Position numbers and translations under genes: made by a program
Notes under the pieces: model-generated
Databases searched by the model: none
Seen by the model: only the letters and a program-made list of their open reading frames with translations
What the model was told of the DNA's origin: nothing
Shown here: piece by piece, positions 36,462 through 47,109 of the stretch
Position numbering within the stretch: the stretch's first letter is position 1
Layout: each line of letters starts with the position of its first letter
Assembly: GCA_902702965.1 (NCBI GenBank)
Contig: CACRXP010000007.1
Location: forward strand, 1,824,083 to 1,888,082
Reading direction: 5' to 3'
DNA: 64,000 nt
DNA from: Spirometra erinaceieuropaei
Taxonomy: Eukaryota; Platyhelminthes; Cestoda; Diphyllobothriidea; Diphyllobothriidae

Positions 36462-36579
36462 AGTTGGAGTACGATTTGGTCCATGAACTCACTCTCTCTT
36501 CTTCGTCCTCTTCGGAGATGATGAACGCGATAAGACATCTCGAATCTGTACGCATGTCGATTTGTATATGCAATTATAT

Positions 36580-37230
36580 GCAGGATGTTATTACCGACAA
36601 AAACAAGGGAGACTGGGATGGCCATTTCTGACTTATTGACTATCGTCAGCCAGTCATACCCAACCCCGAAGTGTGGAACACCTGGGACTCGATCCCACGA
36701 CCTGTTAGAAGTCCAACGCCTCTAACCACTGAACCACGGGCTCGTCCTGTCGGTTTCGATTGGGAATGCACAGCGTAGAGGGGCGCTCACCGATCATTCT
36801 TACGGACCTCACTCGTCCCGTTGTGCCTTACAGACTTTCTCTTGAGCCCAACCAGCAGCCGCATAGCTGTGCATGATATAGGCGCCCCTTTACCATTGTA
36901 CATTCCCGATCGAAAACGACAGGAGAAGGAGCCGTGGCTCACTGGTTAGAGGCGTTGGACTTTCAACTAACAGGTCGCAGGATCGAGGCCCAGGTGTTCC
37001 ACACTTCGGGGTTGGGTATGATTGACTGACTCTGCTATTCAGCCACGAGCTCGGTGTCTGGCTGGTAACGACCAACAGGCCAGAAGTGGCCATTCCAGTC
37101 TCAGTTGTCTTTGTGGGTAGTAAAATTATGCCTATATCATGTGCCGCTGTGCGGCTGCTGGTTGAGCTCGAGAGAGAGCCCGTAAGGCAGAGTGATGAGT
37201 GAGTTCCCTAAGAACGATCGCTGAGCACCC
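36580..37230. mobile_element. SINE inverted pair
   Basis: A minus-strand copy (36580-36880) followed by a + strand copy (36882-37230) with a tRNA-like head (GCTCACTGGTTAGAGGCGTT). The arrangement matches that at 52433-53074. A clear TSD was not resolved because the right end runs into (TA)n at 37245. Confidence 0.75.
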
Positions 37231-37263
37231 CTCTATCAATGCATATATATATATATATGATGA

Positions 37264-37600
37264 TGATGGATGGGCGCTTGCCGATCACGTCACGGAATGT
37301 CCTCGTCCAGTTGTGCCTTGTGGCTCGATCTAGAACCCTCGAATACAGTCGCATAGCGACTAATGGTCTAGGAAGCACGGTTATGCCGACAAAAACAAGG
37401 AAGACTGGACTAGCCGTTTCTGGCCTTTTAGTTGTTACCAGCCGGACACCGAGCCCGTTGCTCAATGGCAGTGTCGCTCCTAATGACCAAAGATCCGAGG
37501 CTCGAATCTCAGGCGGGATTGGGTATGGCTGGCTGATGACGGCCAGTAAGTCTGAAATGGCCGTTTTCGGTCCCCCCTCTCTTTGTCAGTACCGCCTTAC
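37264..37600. mobile_element. Divergent SINE subfamily, inverted pair
   Basis: The left part resembles the minus-strand SINE tail and body (GGGCGCTTGCCGATCA, GCCGACAAAAACAAGG). The right part has a + strand tRNA-like head (GAGCCCGTTGCTCAATGGCA, B-box-like GGCTCGAATCTC) and body to TTTGTCAGTACCG. It ends about 65 bp before the CTLD exon at 37667. Confidence 0.55.
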
Positions 37601-37666
37601 CTACACATGCATACGTCGGTTCGTGAATCGTACCTTCTTCCTGTTTATACTTTTTTTCCCACCCAG

Positions 37667-38007
37667 AACCGCGAGAAGTGGATCCCAGTGCGCATCCCCT
37701 GGATTTTCTCTTCTCCAGAGGGCGTTGCGCTCCCGGCTTCTACGAGTACCACTCTAGTTGCGTTGCCCTCCTTCCGGCCGCCGAACTTTCTCGGCTGTCG
37801 TCACCGCTGCATGATGAGGTGACTGACCTTTGCCAACAGTCCACTGGAGCCAATTGCAGTGGTCATCTGGGCACCAGTGACTGCCCAATCGTCATGACTC
37901 CGCACACTATTGGCGATGCCGCTTTTCAGCGCTCGCTGATCAGAAAGTTTGGCAGACGGCAGGAGGCCGCCTGGGTCGGTCTTAAGGTCAACTACCACGG
38001 CGTCTAC
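37667..38007 (+). CDS. CTLD exon (domain d, N-terminal and middle part)
   Basis: The exon is 341 bp, phase 1 to 0, after a long pyrimidine tract ending CCCACCCAG, donor TAC/GTAAGC. It encodes CAPGFYEYHSSCVAL, the start of a CTLD, and ends with RQEAAWVGLKVNYHGVY. Between these lies a longer, cysteine-containing stretch (CQQSTGANC, then SDCPIV) not usual in the family, so this is an expanded and divergent domain. It is the largest exon seen. Confidence 0.88.
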
Positions 38008-38009
38008 GT

Positions 38010-38890
38010 AAGCACCAACTCTCCACCTCTATCCCCCACATCTACCTCTTAGTAGAGATTTTTTATCGTATCGCATGGAATTGGTAGAGCCATTGCGAAA
38101 AGGTGAAATGTTTTAGGTACTGATTAGAACATTGTTGTGGCGTCAAAGCTTGATACCTTCTGCGATAATGCAAAAATGTGGTATGTCTCAACTGCGTGAG
38201 ACCACTGAAAGCGCGTCGACGCGACGGCTTTCATGTAGACTGCAGCGTAAACTCGCTTTGCGAGTCAAGGGTGGCTGAGTGCGGGCCATTCACGCCGGCA
38301 AAGATGCGACAGCCTCTGTGAGATCGGAAGGTTGGTAGTTTGGTCCCGTTTGCCAGCCTATACTTGCGCCTCCATGGAAGATTTCTCATCTTTCACATTC
38401 TGCTCCACCTGAGGAACATTATGGTTAACACTGTGGCTGGTGAGTACCAGAAAACGTTTATTAACAGATGGGTAGAATGGTCGACCGCTCGTTCGCGCCG
38501 AGATGATTCGCCCCACTTTCCCCTGCTTCCCAATCCGGCGGAGTGCTCGAGTCCATCTGACTGCTGGGGCACGAATTCCCTGCCTTCCGCTTGCCGCATA
38601 CACGCATCCGCACACACACGATTCTTCCTCTATCATTTCCGGCGTCCAAAAATTCACCACGTGATTTTTGAAGAGTGAAGGGCGGTATTTTGCAACTGTT
38701 TCTGCAAGTGAGTGGATATGCAGGCAGATAAGAAGCACCTGGACTTATATCGGCCAGGTCTCTTCGGTGAAACTGAGATTGATTAACAAGTTGAATAACT
38801 GATGTAGTGTGCATTCCGAGGTGATATAATGAAAAAGAGAAGGCTCTTCGCAAAATCGAGTTGTACTCGTAAATTTTCAAGTCAGTGACA
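38010..38890. other. Intron with no recognisable gene
   Basis: No domain found in the frames here. A 60-bp block at 38812-38875 (GCATTCCGAG.TGATATAATG, TCTTCG, AAATCGAGTT.TACTCG) resembles the start of the minisatellite at 46780. Confidence 0.4.
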
Positions 38891-38929
38891 CCGACCCGTC
38901 GTCAGACGAAATGAACAGAGAGGAAAGTG

Positions 38930-39280
38930 AAATCGGCAGACTAGGTCGGCCGGCGCGACAGGACAGACAACGACAAACTGACAGCTGATGCGTTTGCAAA
39001 CACGGGGGACAGAGGGTCACGTCGGCGGAGGGCTACCTGGTGCTCGTTAATGCGAGTCCCAAGACATCGGCCCGTATGGCCAATATAAACAGAAGGGCAG
39101 TTGGCGCACGATATACGGTAGATGACGTTAGTAAGTTGTTCTTTGGGCAAGTATCTGACCAAGTTGGTGATACCATGATAAGGCAGGCAGCCGCCTTCCC
39201 GACGGCTCGACCGTATCAACCGACGATGTCCACCTTGTTCTCCACAACATGTTAGGAACAGTGACATTAGACCTGCCCAA
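38930..39280 (-). pseudogene. PLE GIY-YIG fragment, third family
   Basis: The minus-strand frame reads GITNLVRYLPKEQL, NVIYRISCANCPSVYIGHTG, RCLGTRINEHQVALRRRDPL. It has clear GIY (V-I-Y-R-I) and YIG (Y-I-G) motifs with R and E-H. It is short and has no RT. Confidence 0.75.
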
Positions 39281-39289
39281 CACCTTCTT

Positions 39290-40770
39290 CACCTTTCCCA
39301 CTCTGACCCGCTGTCATGGCAGAGTCAAGAAGACCGGAGACGGGAGGGTGCGCAGGTGACTGGCACGGCGTAAACCTGCACCTAGGCATGCCACTAACCC
39401 CCCTCCCCCGAACACTGACCAGGATTTTGTACCATACCATAACATAATGTGTGAGGCGGCCCAGTTCCCATGTTGGAATTTGTTAGGGATGCTCATCCAA
39501 CCTGGCCCCTGTGTTGGTCCGGTGCATCTACTGCGTGGGGCGTTTCAGGTAACAGCCGCCTCTCCCAGGTAGCTGCAATTCGGCTAGACGGTAAATTAGT
39601 GATAGATGGGTCAGCGGAAGCGAACAGCTTGTGTGGCTCAGGTCTTACATCTGCTGCTACATTGTACGCCCTACTCATCGCGCCCCATGTCGAGCAGGCC
39701 GGATATCCTCGTCTCTGCGAGAGATTCCGTTGCCCAAGTTATCCTTTATGTTAGTAGCTGAATGGATTAAAGGACATTGCACATCCTAGAGGTGTCAATT
39801 GGCCAGGGCGAACTGCACTAGGACCGTGCGGTCGCATTGATTGAGAAGTGGCTGGGGCGTCTTCACATAGAAGCGTGTTTTGTGATGTTGGGAGGTGGAG
39901 TGACCGTGTTGCCATGGTGGTGAATGCGACGTCCTGTAAGACTACCTCGAACCCTGAACGTGGGTCGGTAGTGAGACATGTTGAATAACGTCGGGTGCTT
40001 TCTACATTGATTAGAGTATGGCAGCTTACGGGATTGCTACTTCGGCTTGATCCCTTGTACTCGGTTGACTTCTGGTGTGGATCGCCATGTTTGATTTTGG
40101 AGCGTTCAGCTGAAGTCTTCAAGGGGTTCCTATGTCGTTTTTGTTCTGGCATTCACAACAACCCTAGCAACGTCATCAAAGGATAGTCGCTTTGCCATCT
40201 GCTTCAACATGACAAAGATGCCCTGCATGACAGCAACTCCGAGGTCTCCTGACACCTGCATATCAAACCCATGCTCATGCGAACTGTACTTTGTCTCTCT
40301 CATTCACAAAGGCTCAACGCTGTTCTCGTAACAGTGAGGATTGCCATGGGGGAACAGTTGTACCCCCCGTCCTTTATCCTTTTCACTTGCCGGTTGGCGA
40401 CCTTGCAGGTGCTATGGTAGTCCCATTCGCGTCAAATTTGTTATAATGCAAAGGGTGGCCAATTATCGGATCTCACCGCTCTTATAGTTTCCCAGTTGTA
40501 AGGTTGATCCAAACCCATTGTTTATGAGATTGCGCGCAGTTGCCGACCTTGTTTAAAGCCAGCGTTCCCCACTTGTCACATGCTTATTTAGTTCCGTTTG
40601 GGTTCCACACACCAGCGCTGTCCACTTTGATCTCTCACTGTATGCAGACGCACGCACAGCATTGACGGGTGAGATCGGGCCGATGAGCCCGGATTGGCGT
40701 GAAACGTCAATTTTAGTTAATTGTCTTGTTATCACTTCCTATCTTGACACCGCTATTGCTTTCATTGCCT
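39290..40770. other. Intron with no recognisable gene
   Basis: Frames such as 39751-40152 (minus) show no known motif. No repeat of the families listed here was recognised apart from a weak R2-like patch at about 39330-39400. Confidence 0.4.
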
Positions 40771-40777
40771 TTTTCAG

Positions 40778-40949
40778 TTCGACGCACCCGACTTCTTGGA
40801 ATCAACCAGGTTGATGAACTTCTCTGTACGCAGTATTCTTGCTCAGGACGCTAAACTGACACTGTGCGGGTCACTGAACGTCAACTCTGAACTCCTGCAG
40901 TTCATCCCCTGTGATCAACCGCATCGAGCATTGTGTGGCTACTTCCTCG
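40778..40949 (+). CDS. CTLD exon (domain d, C-terminal part)
   Basis: The exon is 172 bp, phase 0 to 1, acceptor GCCTTTTTCAG, donor CTCG/GTACGC. It encodes FDAPDFLESTRLMNF, then CGSLNVNSELLQFIPC and HRALCGY. The three cysteines with the closing A-L-C are the end of a CTLD. There is no EPN or WND, so classical calcium-dependent sugar binding is not expected. It joins in phase to 42500. Confidence 0.85.
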
Positions 40950-41822
40950 GTACGCTGGTTCACTTCTGCTATGCCCTTGAGTTGAGACCTCTAGGTGTCA
41001 TTGTCTCCATGTATGTACACTTTGTTGAACGCCCCAGAAACTGTGTTGCGCTGTTGCTGCGGGGGTGGGACGGGGGAGGGAGGCAACGTGGTTTCATGGC
41101 ACGCATGAGACGGAGCCACCGACTCCGACTTTATTTGTTGCTGTCTCATGTGAGAGGAAAGTTATACATCGAGACCGATTCTGTCGCTAAAAATAGTCAT
41201 CTAGGCGGTTGTTACCTGGCAACCAGTCAGGACGAGGGGGGGGGGTCAGGTTGTAGTAGCTGCCTCTGAATTCGGTCTCACAGTCACTCGGCACCTCGAG
41301 ATGCGGGCCGGTGAAGTCTAATTCACGTCGACAGAGCAGCTCGTGTGAAGGACGCGTAGACGGGGGGTCCCATATCGAGCCGGCCACTGCTGCAGGCTCA
41401 TTTCTAATCGACCTGCTCTCGTTTTATTTGGGAATGTGGAGAGTAAGTGCAGAGGGCAGGGCGAGTGCTGCACCAATCCATCGCGACTGCAGGACCCCAC
41501 CGTTTAGACTTGGTGCTGATGGCTAACGGCCCGCGTAGGCGGTCACACGATGACTAACAATCAGTGATAAAGAAATTTTACTGACACTGAAATGGCCTTT
41601 TCTACCGTCTTTGTCGTCGTCGGCCAATGGTGTTCAAGGTCTGGGGATTAAACCCCAGCCGGTTGATCGACGAGTAGCACCACCTAGCAGCTCACGTCAT
41701 GTCGGCTGACATGAAGTATACTAGCAATAAGTACACCAGTATCCCGCAGAACTCATTGCTAGTCAAAGTGCCACTGCCTGCCGATCAGTGTAGATAACTT
41801 GCTATCCAATTAAACGTTGATT

Positions 41823-41999
41823 GTTAGGGGGCGCTCACCGATCGTTCATACGGAACTCACTCGTTCCGTTGTGCCTTATGGACTCTCTCTCTCGAGCCCA
41901 ACCAGCAGCCGCACAGCGGCGCATGATATATAGGCAGAATAGTATTACCGACAAAGACAAGGGAGTCTACCTTGTCTTTGTCGGTAATACTATTCTGCC
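41823..41999 (-). mobile_element. Truncated SINE with terminal 30-bp hairpin
   Basis: SINE tail on the minus strand, ending in an exact inverted repeat: GGCAGAATAGTATTACCGAC and the following 10 bases, against its complement at 41970-41999, with a 7-base loop. The perfect TSD TAAACGTTGATT at 41811-41822 and 42000-42011 encloses the whole. Confidence 0.85.
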
Positions 42000-42499
42000 T
42001 AAACGTTGATTTTAAAAAGCCTTAAGGAGGGGAAAAGGTTGTCCAGAACAGGTTTGTTGTATTGCCGCTGCGAGGCCACCTGTGGTACTTAGAGGAAACC
42101 ATATTTCCGTGTCCAATCTAATTTTTAGACAGTGGTTATGGTTTTGACGGCGGGGGGCGGATCAAACGAGTATGGGCTATGCCTTCGCCGGTAGATTTTA
42201 ACAGTCAAGAGAGCATTGGCGTTTTGAAGAGCTTGGTCGGCTCACCATCGAGGTAACAGCTAACAGTGCGACCATTTCTTAAACTCGAGCAAGACATCCA
42301 CCAAGCAGCCAAGAAAGAAAATCGGCCAAGTCAAGACCCACCAAAGTTCCCGAAACGTTTGTGCTATAATAAACCCGTTCCGGTGGGCCATTTCTCGTTA
42401 CTAAATTATATCCCCGGAGCTCTCATCTTTCGAAGCATGCAACAGCCTACAATCATTGTGCCAATTCCTCTACATCCCCTTATATCTCTCCCTCTCTAG

Positions 42500-42757
42500 A
42501 CGAACACAGTTATCACTCCAGTAATTCTAAATCCGGATCGTCAACGGCCGAGTGTCCTCCTAATTGGCAGAAACATGAAAGCAGTTGCTATAGATTCTTC
42601 CCTGACGGCGCCCTCAGCTGGACGGAGGCTGATTTGGCTTGCCGAACCACGGCTCAACGGCCGGCCCACCTTGTCTCTGTCAAGAACGCCGACGAGGAGA
42701 CGTTTGTGCGATCGTTGGGTCAAGACCGACCGTTTTGGATCGGACTCAGCGCATCAG
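42500..42757 (+). CDS. CTLD exon (domain e, N-terminal half)
   Basis: The exon is 258 bp, phase 1 to 1, after TCTCCCTCTCTAG. A Ser-rich linker leads into AECPPNWQKHESSCYRFF, then SWTEADLACRTT and AHLVSVKNADEE, ending FWIGLSAS. This is a textbook N-terminal CTLD half. The donor CAG/GTTGTT is weak at +3 and +4, but the frame runs without a break into 45437. Confidence 0.92.
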
Positions 42758-43382
42758 GTTGTTGCTGATTTCCTGCACCGATCGCCCCATTCTTTCATAA
42801 TTTCATATGCTGTCGCTATATTGTTTACGCCAAACACAATTTACTGTGGACATTGTGTTTCCACACAGCCTGACCTCTAAATGTCATTGGCTGTTTATAC
42901 TTTCAGGGGGTTAAATTTGTGGACTGCCAGCTGATAGGATAACTCGCCCCCCTTTAGGGCAGCAGTCAAAATGCACTGCCTCCTTTAGCGTCACCCATAC
43001 TTGCACTTGTGAGACTACAGAACAGGTCGTGTGTGTGGATCGCGTAGACGGCCCATCTACTCACTGCGTCCGCGTCCATCTCTGTCTTGACACTGTCTTG
43101 CCATGACAGTACTTGGGTATGACAAGAGGGACTGAGGTAGACCCTGTGAAAGTCACAGCTGCGCCCATCTTGTGGGACAGTGGTGGACCTTCCCGCTCCC
43201 AACACCAAACTATCGTGCTCGATTGTTTCAAGCTGCTGCTGACCATGAGATCCACGCCATGGGCAGTTCTGCTGAGGCAATCAGCTACTGATGAGGTTGA
43301 AACGACGGTTCGCTCCAATTTTTGAACTGAGGACGGTAAAAGCGATTTATCGCAAAGTACTAACTGTTCGCATTTCTTGTCA

Positions 43383-43660
43383 GTACAGTCAGTGACCAGT
43401 CTCATGAAATAATAACCCGAATTTCGAAATGCGCTTTTGATTAGGAAGGATTATAATGCGACATAATCCCATGATGTCAGATGCGCCAGCAGGCTTCTCA
43501 GCCACCTACGAAGACCCCACTCGGTAAAAAGTGACTACTAATGTATTATCGAATTTTTTTTATTAATCTTCGAAGACTTTTTAAGTGCGAATGTATTTTA
43601 CGGTAAACATGCACAAAAATATTCTTTCTCATAGTCTATCGATAGTAAATAACTTGATTT
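43383..43660 (+). mobile_element. Single arm of foldback element
   Basis: TACAGTCAGTGACCAG, CTCATGAAAT, TTCGAAATGCG and GATTAGGAAGGATTA match the left arm at 32114. No right arm follows. Confidence 0.65.
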
Positions 43661-45400
43661 TCAAATCTTTATTCGTCGGTCGTCCTGGAAACCGACCAGT
43701 CCAGGTACCAAAAAGAGATCTTCATCCAAAACGTGAGCGTTGAGTGTGGGGTAGGGATACCCGGGGACTGATGTGTTTGCCAGCAACGTCGCCGTTTCAG
43801 AGTTGGAATTGAGGAAAAAAGCTCATCTTCAGGGCAAATGAAGGGAGTCATCTTCCCACTGTGATAATGCCCGTCTCACTACAAAAAGGGCCAAGGCTCG
43901 ATCGGAAGGGAAAAAGTGCTGCAGCCGCCTTATTCTCCTGACACTGGTCATTCGGGTCCGTTGAGAATGTCAAAATTCCCAAAAAGGATCATTCAGTCTC
44001 ACGGAAAAGCATGTCCCGTCTGCCCACTGCTAGCATGCAGCAAGTACGTTCTCGACAGCGTCTCGCCATTAGCTGTGACCCTCAGTGACTCCCTGGAATC
44101 TGATTGTTCCATGCCTGCGAGAAGTCGTTCGGCTCCTTCTGGCTCCTTTTTCTTGAAATGGATTGCACAGAATTCTGACCAACCCGAAGGAATGCTATAA
44201 TTACGCCGTTTTTTCAGTCAGAATGACTTGAAAGCAACAAATTTTGTCGTGAGACAGCAGTCGAGCACGCGCACGGCTCGTGCTACTACTGGGTACCACG
44301 TTAGGCCATAACAAGTTTGTCATTTGTTTGGGAGTTTTGAAGACCATCTCGATGATTTAAGATTGACATTAAGAGAGAAGAGGTTAAGAATGAGCTTGTT
44401 TTTCTTATTCGTCATCATTACCTAAGAGGATCTGCAAACGAGGCCTCACTAAACTCATTGAAAGGCGGAATGCTGTTATAAGAGACAATGGAAGATGTAG
44501 TTGTGATTACACATTTCAATGATAATTTTTTTTAAATCGTATGTTACAGAACGGATCTAACCTGTGGGCTTACATAACCGAGCTCGATGGCGTCGAATTA
44601 AAACGAACTGGATTCCGGTTGATTCCCTGCATTTGACGCATTTTTCAGTGCCTTATAAATGCAGCTCTTTTTTCTGGGCAGTAATTAGTTGTTACGACAC
44701 CCCCTTCGTGCTGAATGTAGCCTCTTTAGTAAATTCCAAATCGTCTTCGCCTCTGGCAGTGATTTACTAAAGCAAGCTTCTGTTTGCTTACTTGAATCTG
44801 TTCATCGCCTTTTGACGGCGATGCCTTGAAGGCTTCGACAACCTAAGAATGATCCAGTGTTGCATAAAATGTACTGGGCAACTAAATTTTGATTTGTAGA
44901 TTTACATAAAGTCGAGGGAGGAGGGCATGGACTGTGCATAATCACTTGATACTATACCACGCGTCGGAAGTAATCTAAAAGAACTACTGACTAACGGCTT
45001 TTTGTCGACAGTGCAATGAAAATATAAAAAAACTATCCTACTGTGCCGTATTGGCTGTGTAAGTGTAAGAGTTCCATAACCTATCAACAATAGTTGTTCT
45101 GACTTTCATAGCGCGTGTGCCCATCTGTGCCCTGCACCAACGTCACTGGTCAGAAAATTTCACGGAACCACAGTAACACCCTTTGCTAGATAATTTTTTC
45201 TCTATGTATGCCTGAATGAGCCTTTGGGAAACAGCAATGAAGACAGTTCTCCTAGATGTCATGCAGCCCTCGTGGGAGGTCACTCCAGTGAAATTTTCAC
45301 ACTAAGTCACGTGCATTAGGCAATCGATCTGTCACTGGTCTTCAATCACTCTTCCCAAGCCGCATTAGAATATTACAGTGATCAGTTCTGACCTTGTTTT
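43661..45400. other. Intron with no recognisable gene
   Basis: Intronic sequence between CTLD exons 42757 and 45437. The small frames show no motif. Confidence 0.4.
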
Positions 45401-45436
45401 TCATCTTTTCTCTGGAATACATGCACGCACACACAG

Positions 45437-45640
45437 TTGGCTCTCATGACAGCAGCGGCAGTACTCTGCGCTGGTCGGACAACTCCCTCGTAGCCTACTT
45501 CCCACTGGCTGCAGATCAGTCCTCGGAAGTCGAATGTGCCCAGATCTCCCCGGCATCCACCGACTGGTTGTTGGCCAAGTGCGACAGCCCCGCGCCCTAC
45601 ATGTGCAAGATGCCGCTCGATGCGTCCTCTTCACATACAG
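45437..45640 (+). CDS. CTLD exon (domain e, C-terminal half)
   Basis: The exon is 204 bp, phase 1 to 1, acceptor ACACACAG, donor ACAG/GTAGGC. It encodes STLRWSDNSLVAYF, SSEVECAQI and DWLLAKCDSPAPYMCKM. It completes domain e, then gives a Ser/His linker. The intron that follows is only 89 bp, the shortest in the gene. Confidence 0.92.
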
Positions 45641-45729
45641 GTAGGCGGCAAATGCCCGTCCGCAGATGCCCCAATTTTCCTCACTCCCCCTCTCTGACTC
45701 CTTCGCTTTTCCGCTTATTCTTATGCCAG

Positions 45730-45893
45730 ATCTGGGTGAATGCATGACAACTGACAGTAATTACTGCGCCACGATCAATTTCACTCCTCTGAGCTTTGAT
45801 CAGGCCCAGCTGACCTGCGGGGAGAAGAAGCTGTCCTTGGCCACGATAGTCAGTGAGTCTCAGCAGGCCTTCGTCACGGAGCAAGTCGGTCAG
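45730..45893 (+). CDS. CTLD exon (domain f, N-terminal part)
   Basis: The exon is 164 bp, phase 1 to 0, acceptor TTATGCCAG, donor CAG/GTTAGT. It encodes DLGECMTTDSNYC, then SFDQAQLTCGEKKLSLATI and SQQAFVTEQVGQ, the opening strand, helix 1 and helix 2 of a CTLD. The next exon is 10.4 kb away. The equivalent exon of domain b should look similar and lie upstream of 18803. Confidence 0.9.
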
Positions 45894-46529
45894 GTTAGTT
45901 TGCAAAGTTTTGTTTTGTTAACTGCTCTACTGCGTTGCTGTCCCGCACTCTGACCTCGCGTTGGCCTCCAGTTCGCCAGCATTAATACTCCTTCCCGTTT
46001 TGTCGTTGGAGCTGAGGGTAGTAGAGTGTTTTAGTGAGCTTCATCCATGCCGCTCTGTTTGAACACCTTAATGAACAAGTGTACATAAATACGTTGAAGG
46101 CCCTGCTAATGACAAGCATTAAATAATCTCTCGCTTAAATAAAAGTTTAAACCTGAAAACCTGACACACTCCGAGTAATACCTCCACTACGTGGTCGCTC
46201 AACCTGCTGCGAGGACAGAATACGATCAAGACGATCGTAAGTGTGCTCGAACGCCGTCAAGGGGATGGATTGAACCCGTTCAGGGGAACAGCACTGTGGG
46301 CGAAGCCAAAATCCTGTATTCGATCATCAATGGGCGCAAACCGATCTATTGGCCTTGAGAAGCAAACAAGCTCTGCATGGGTGACAAAGGTCACGAACAG
46401 GCAATCAACTACCAAGCACTGATAAACTTCGGTTCGATGAAGTGCCTATGACCAATCTGATAGACCCCAGTGGTTTTGCCAACTGCGCCAAGTGTATCTG
46501 TGTGCTTGTTTGTAATTCTGGCCCCAGCT

Positions 46530-46740
46530 GCTAGCCAGGGTTATGATTGGCCGAATGAAGGCAAACAAGCCCGAAACAGTTCTGAATCAATCTGTCCCCC
46601 AGACTCTGTCGTCTCCCCTCTGCTATCATAGCTTGGCCGAATTCGGCCTGGTAGGTGGTTGCCGTTTCGCGGCGCTTATCATCCGTACGAAGCCTGTTTG
46701 CTTCGGGAGACCAATGGATCGGTGTGCGCTCATTCCTGAG
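46530..46740. repeat. Interspersed repeat, also at 18190-18400
   Basis: It shares CTTGGCCGA.TTCGGCC, TTGCTTCGGGAG and CCAATGGATCGGTG with the downstream part of the element at 18240-18350. Confidence 0.5.
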
Positions 46741-47107
46741 TATATATATATATATATATATATATGTAGCTCAGATGGGGTATGCATTCCGAGTTGATAT
46801 AATGAAAAGTAGAAGTGGTTCTTCGGAAAAATCGAGTTTTACTCGTTTTACTCGTTTTAATCGAGTTTTACTCGTTTTACTCGATTTTTCCGAAGAACCA
46901 CTTCTACTTTTACTCGTTTACTACGTTTTACTCGTTTTACTCGTTTTACTCGTTTTAATCGAGTTTTACTACGTTTACTACGTTTACTACGTTTACTTCG
47001 TTTACTACGTTTTACTCGTTTTACTCGTTTTACTCGTTTTAATCGAGTTTTACTCGTTTTACTCGATTTTTCCGAAGAACCACTTCTACTTTTCATATAT
47101 ATATATG
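46741..47107. repeat. TTTTACTCG minisatellite in a hairpin, flanked by (TA)n
   Basis: Nine-base units TTTTACTCG with variants (TTTACTACG, TTTTAATCG) fill about 46840-47070. A 33-bp block beginning GAAAAGTAGAAGTGGTTCTT at 46803 recurs in inverse near 46880-46913 and 47066-47097. (TA)n tracts bound it. Lys/Arg-rich and Leu-rich frames here are repeat artefacts. Confidence 0.85.
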
Positions 47108-47109
47108 CA

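Larger units (their letters stand above)
35395..36470 (+). mobile_element. Penelope-like element of a different family
   Basis: The RT thumb remnant (TNTVVGTLFQRVQAHCSDVS) leads into a GIY-YIG domain in the frame 35519-36049: AVIYSIPRRNCDARYVSETG, RRPDTRLHEHQLSFDRNARL. It ends with a hammerhead-like core at 36428-36461 whose hairpin sequence differs from the other PLEs. Confidence 0.75.

Noticed and set aside
39751..40152. 133-codon frame on the minus strand
   Set aside because: No motif recognised; lies in an intron of the receptor gene.
43061..43405. Overlapping frames of 104-114 codons on the minus strand
   Set aside because: Low complexity in the sense of no motif, and two frames overlap; no support as a gene.
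44550..44634. Candidate exon NGSNLWAYITELDGVEL after an AG at about 44549
   Set aside because: It would need phase 1 to fit between 42757 and 45437, and in that phase it has an immediate stop. The flanking exons already join correctly without it.
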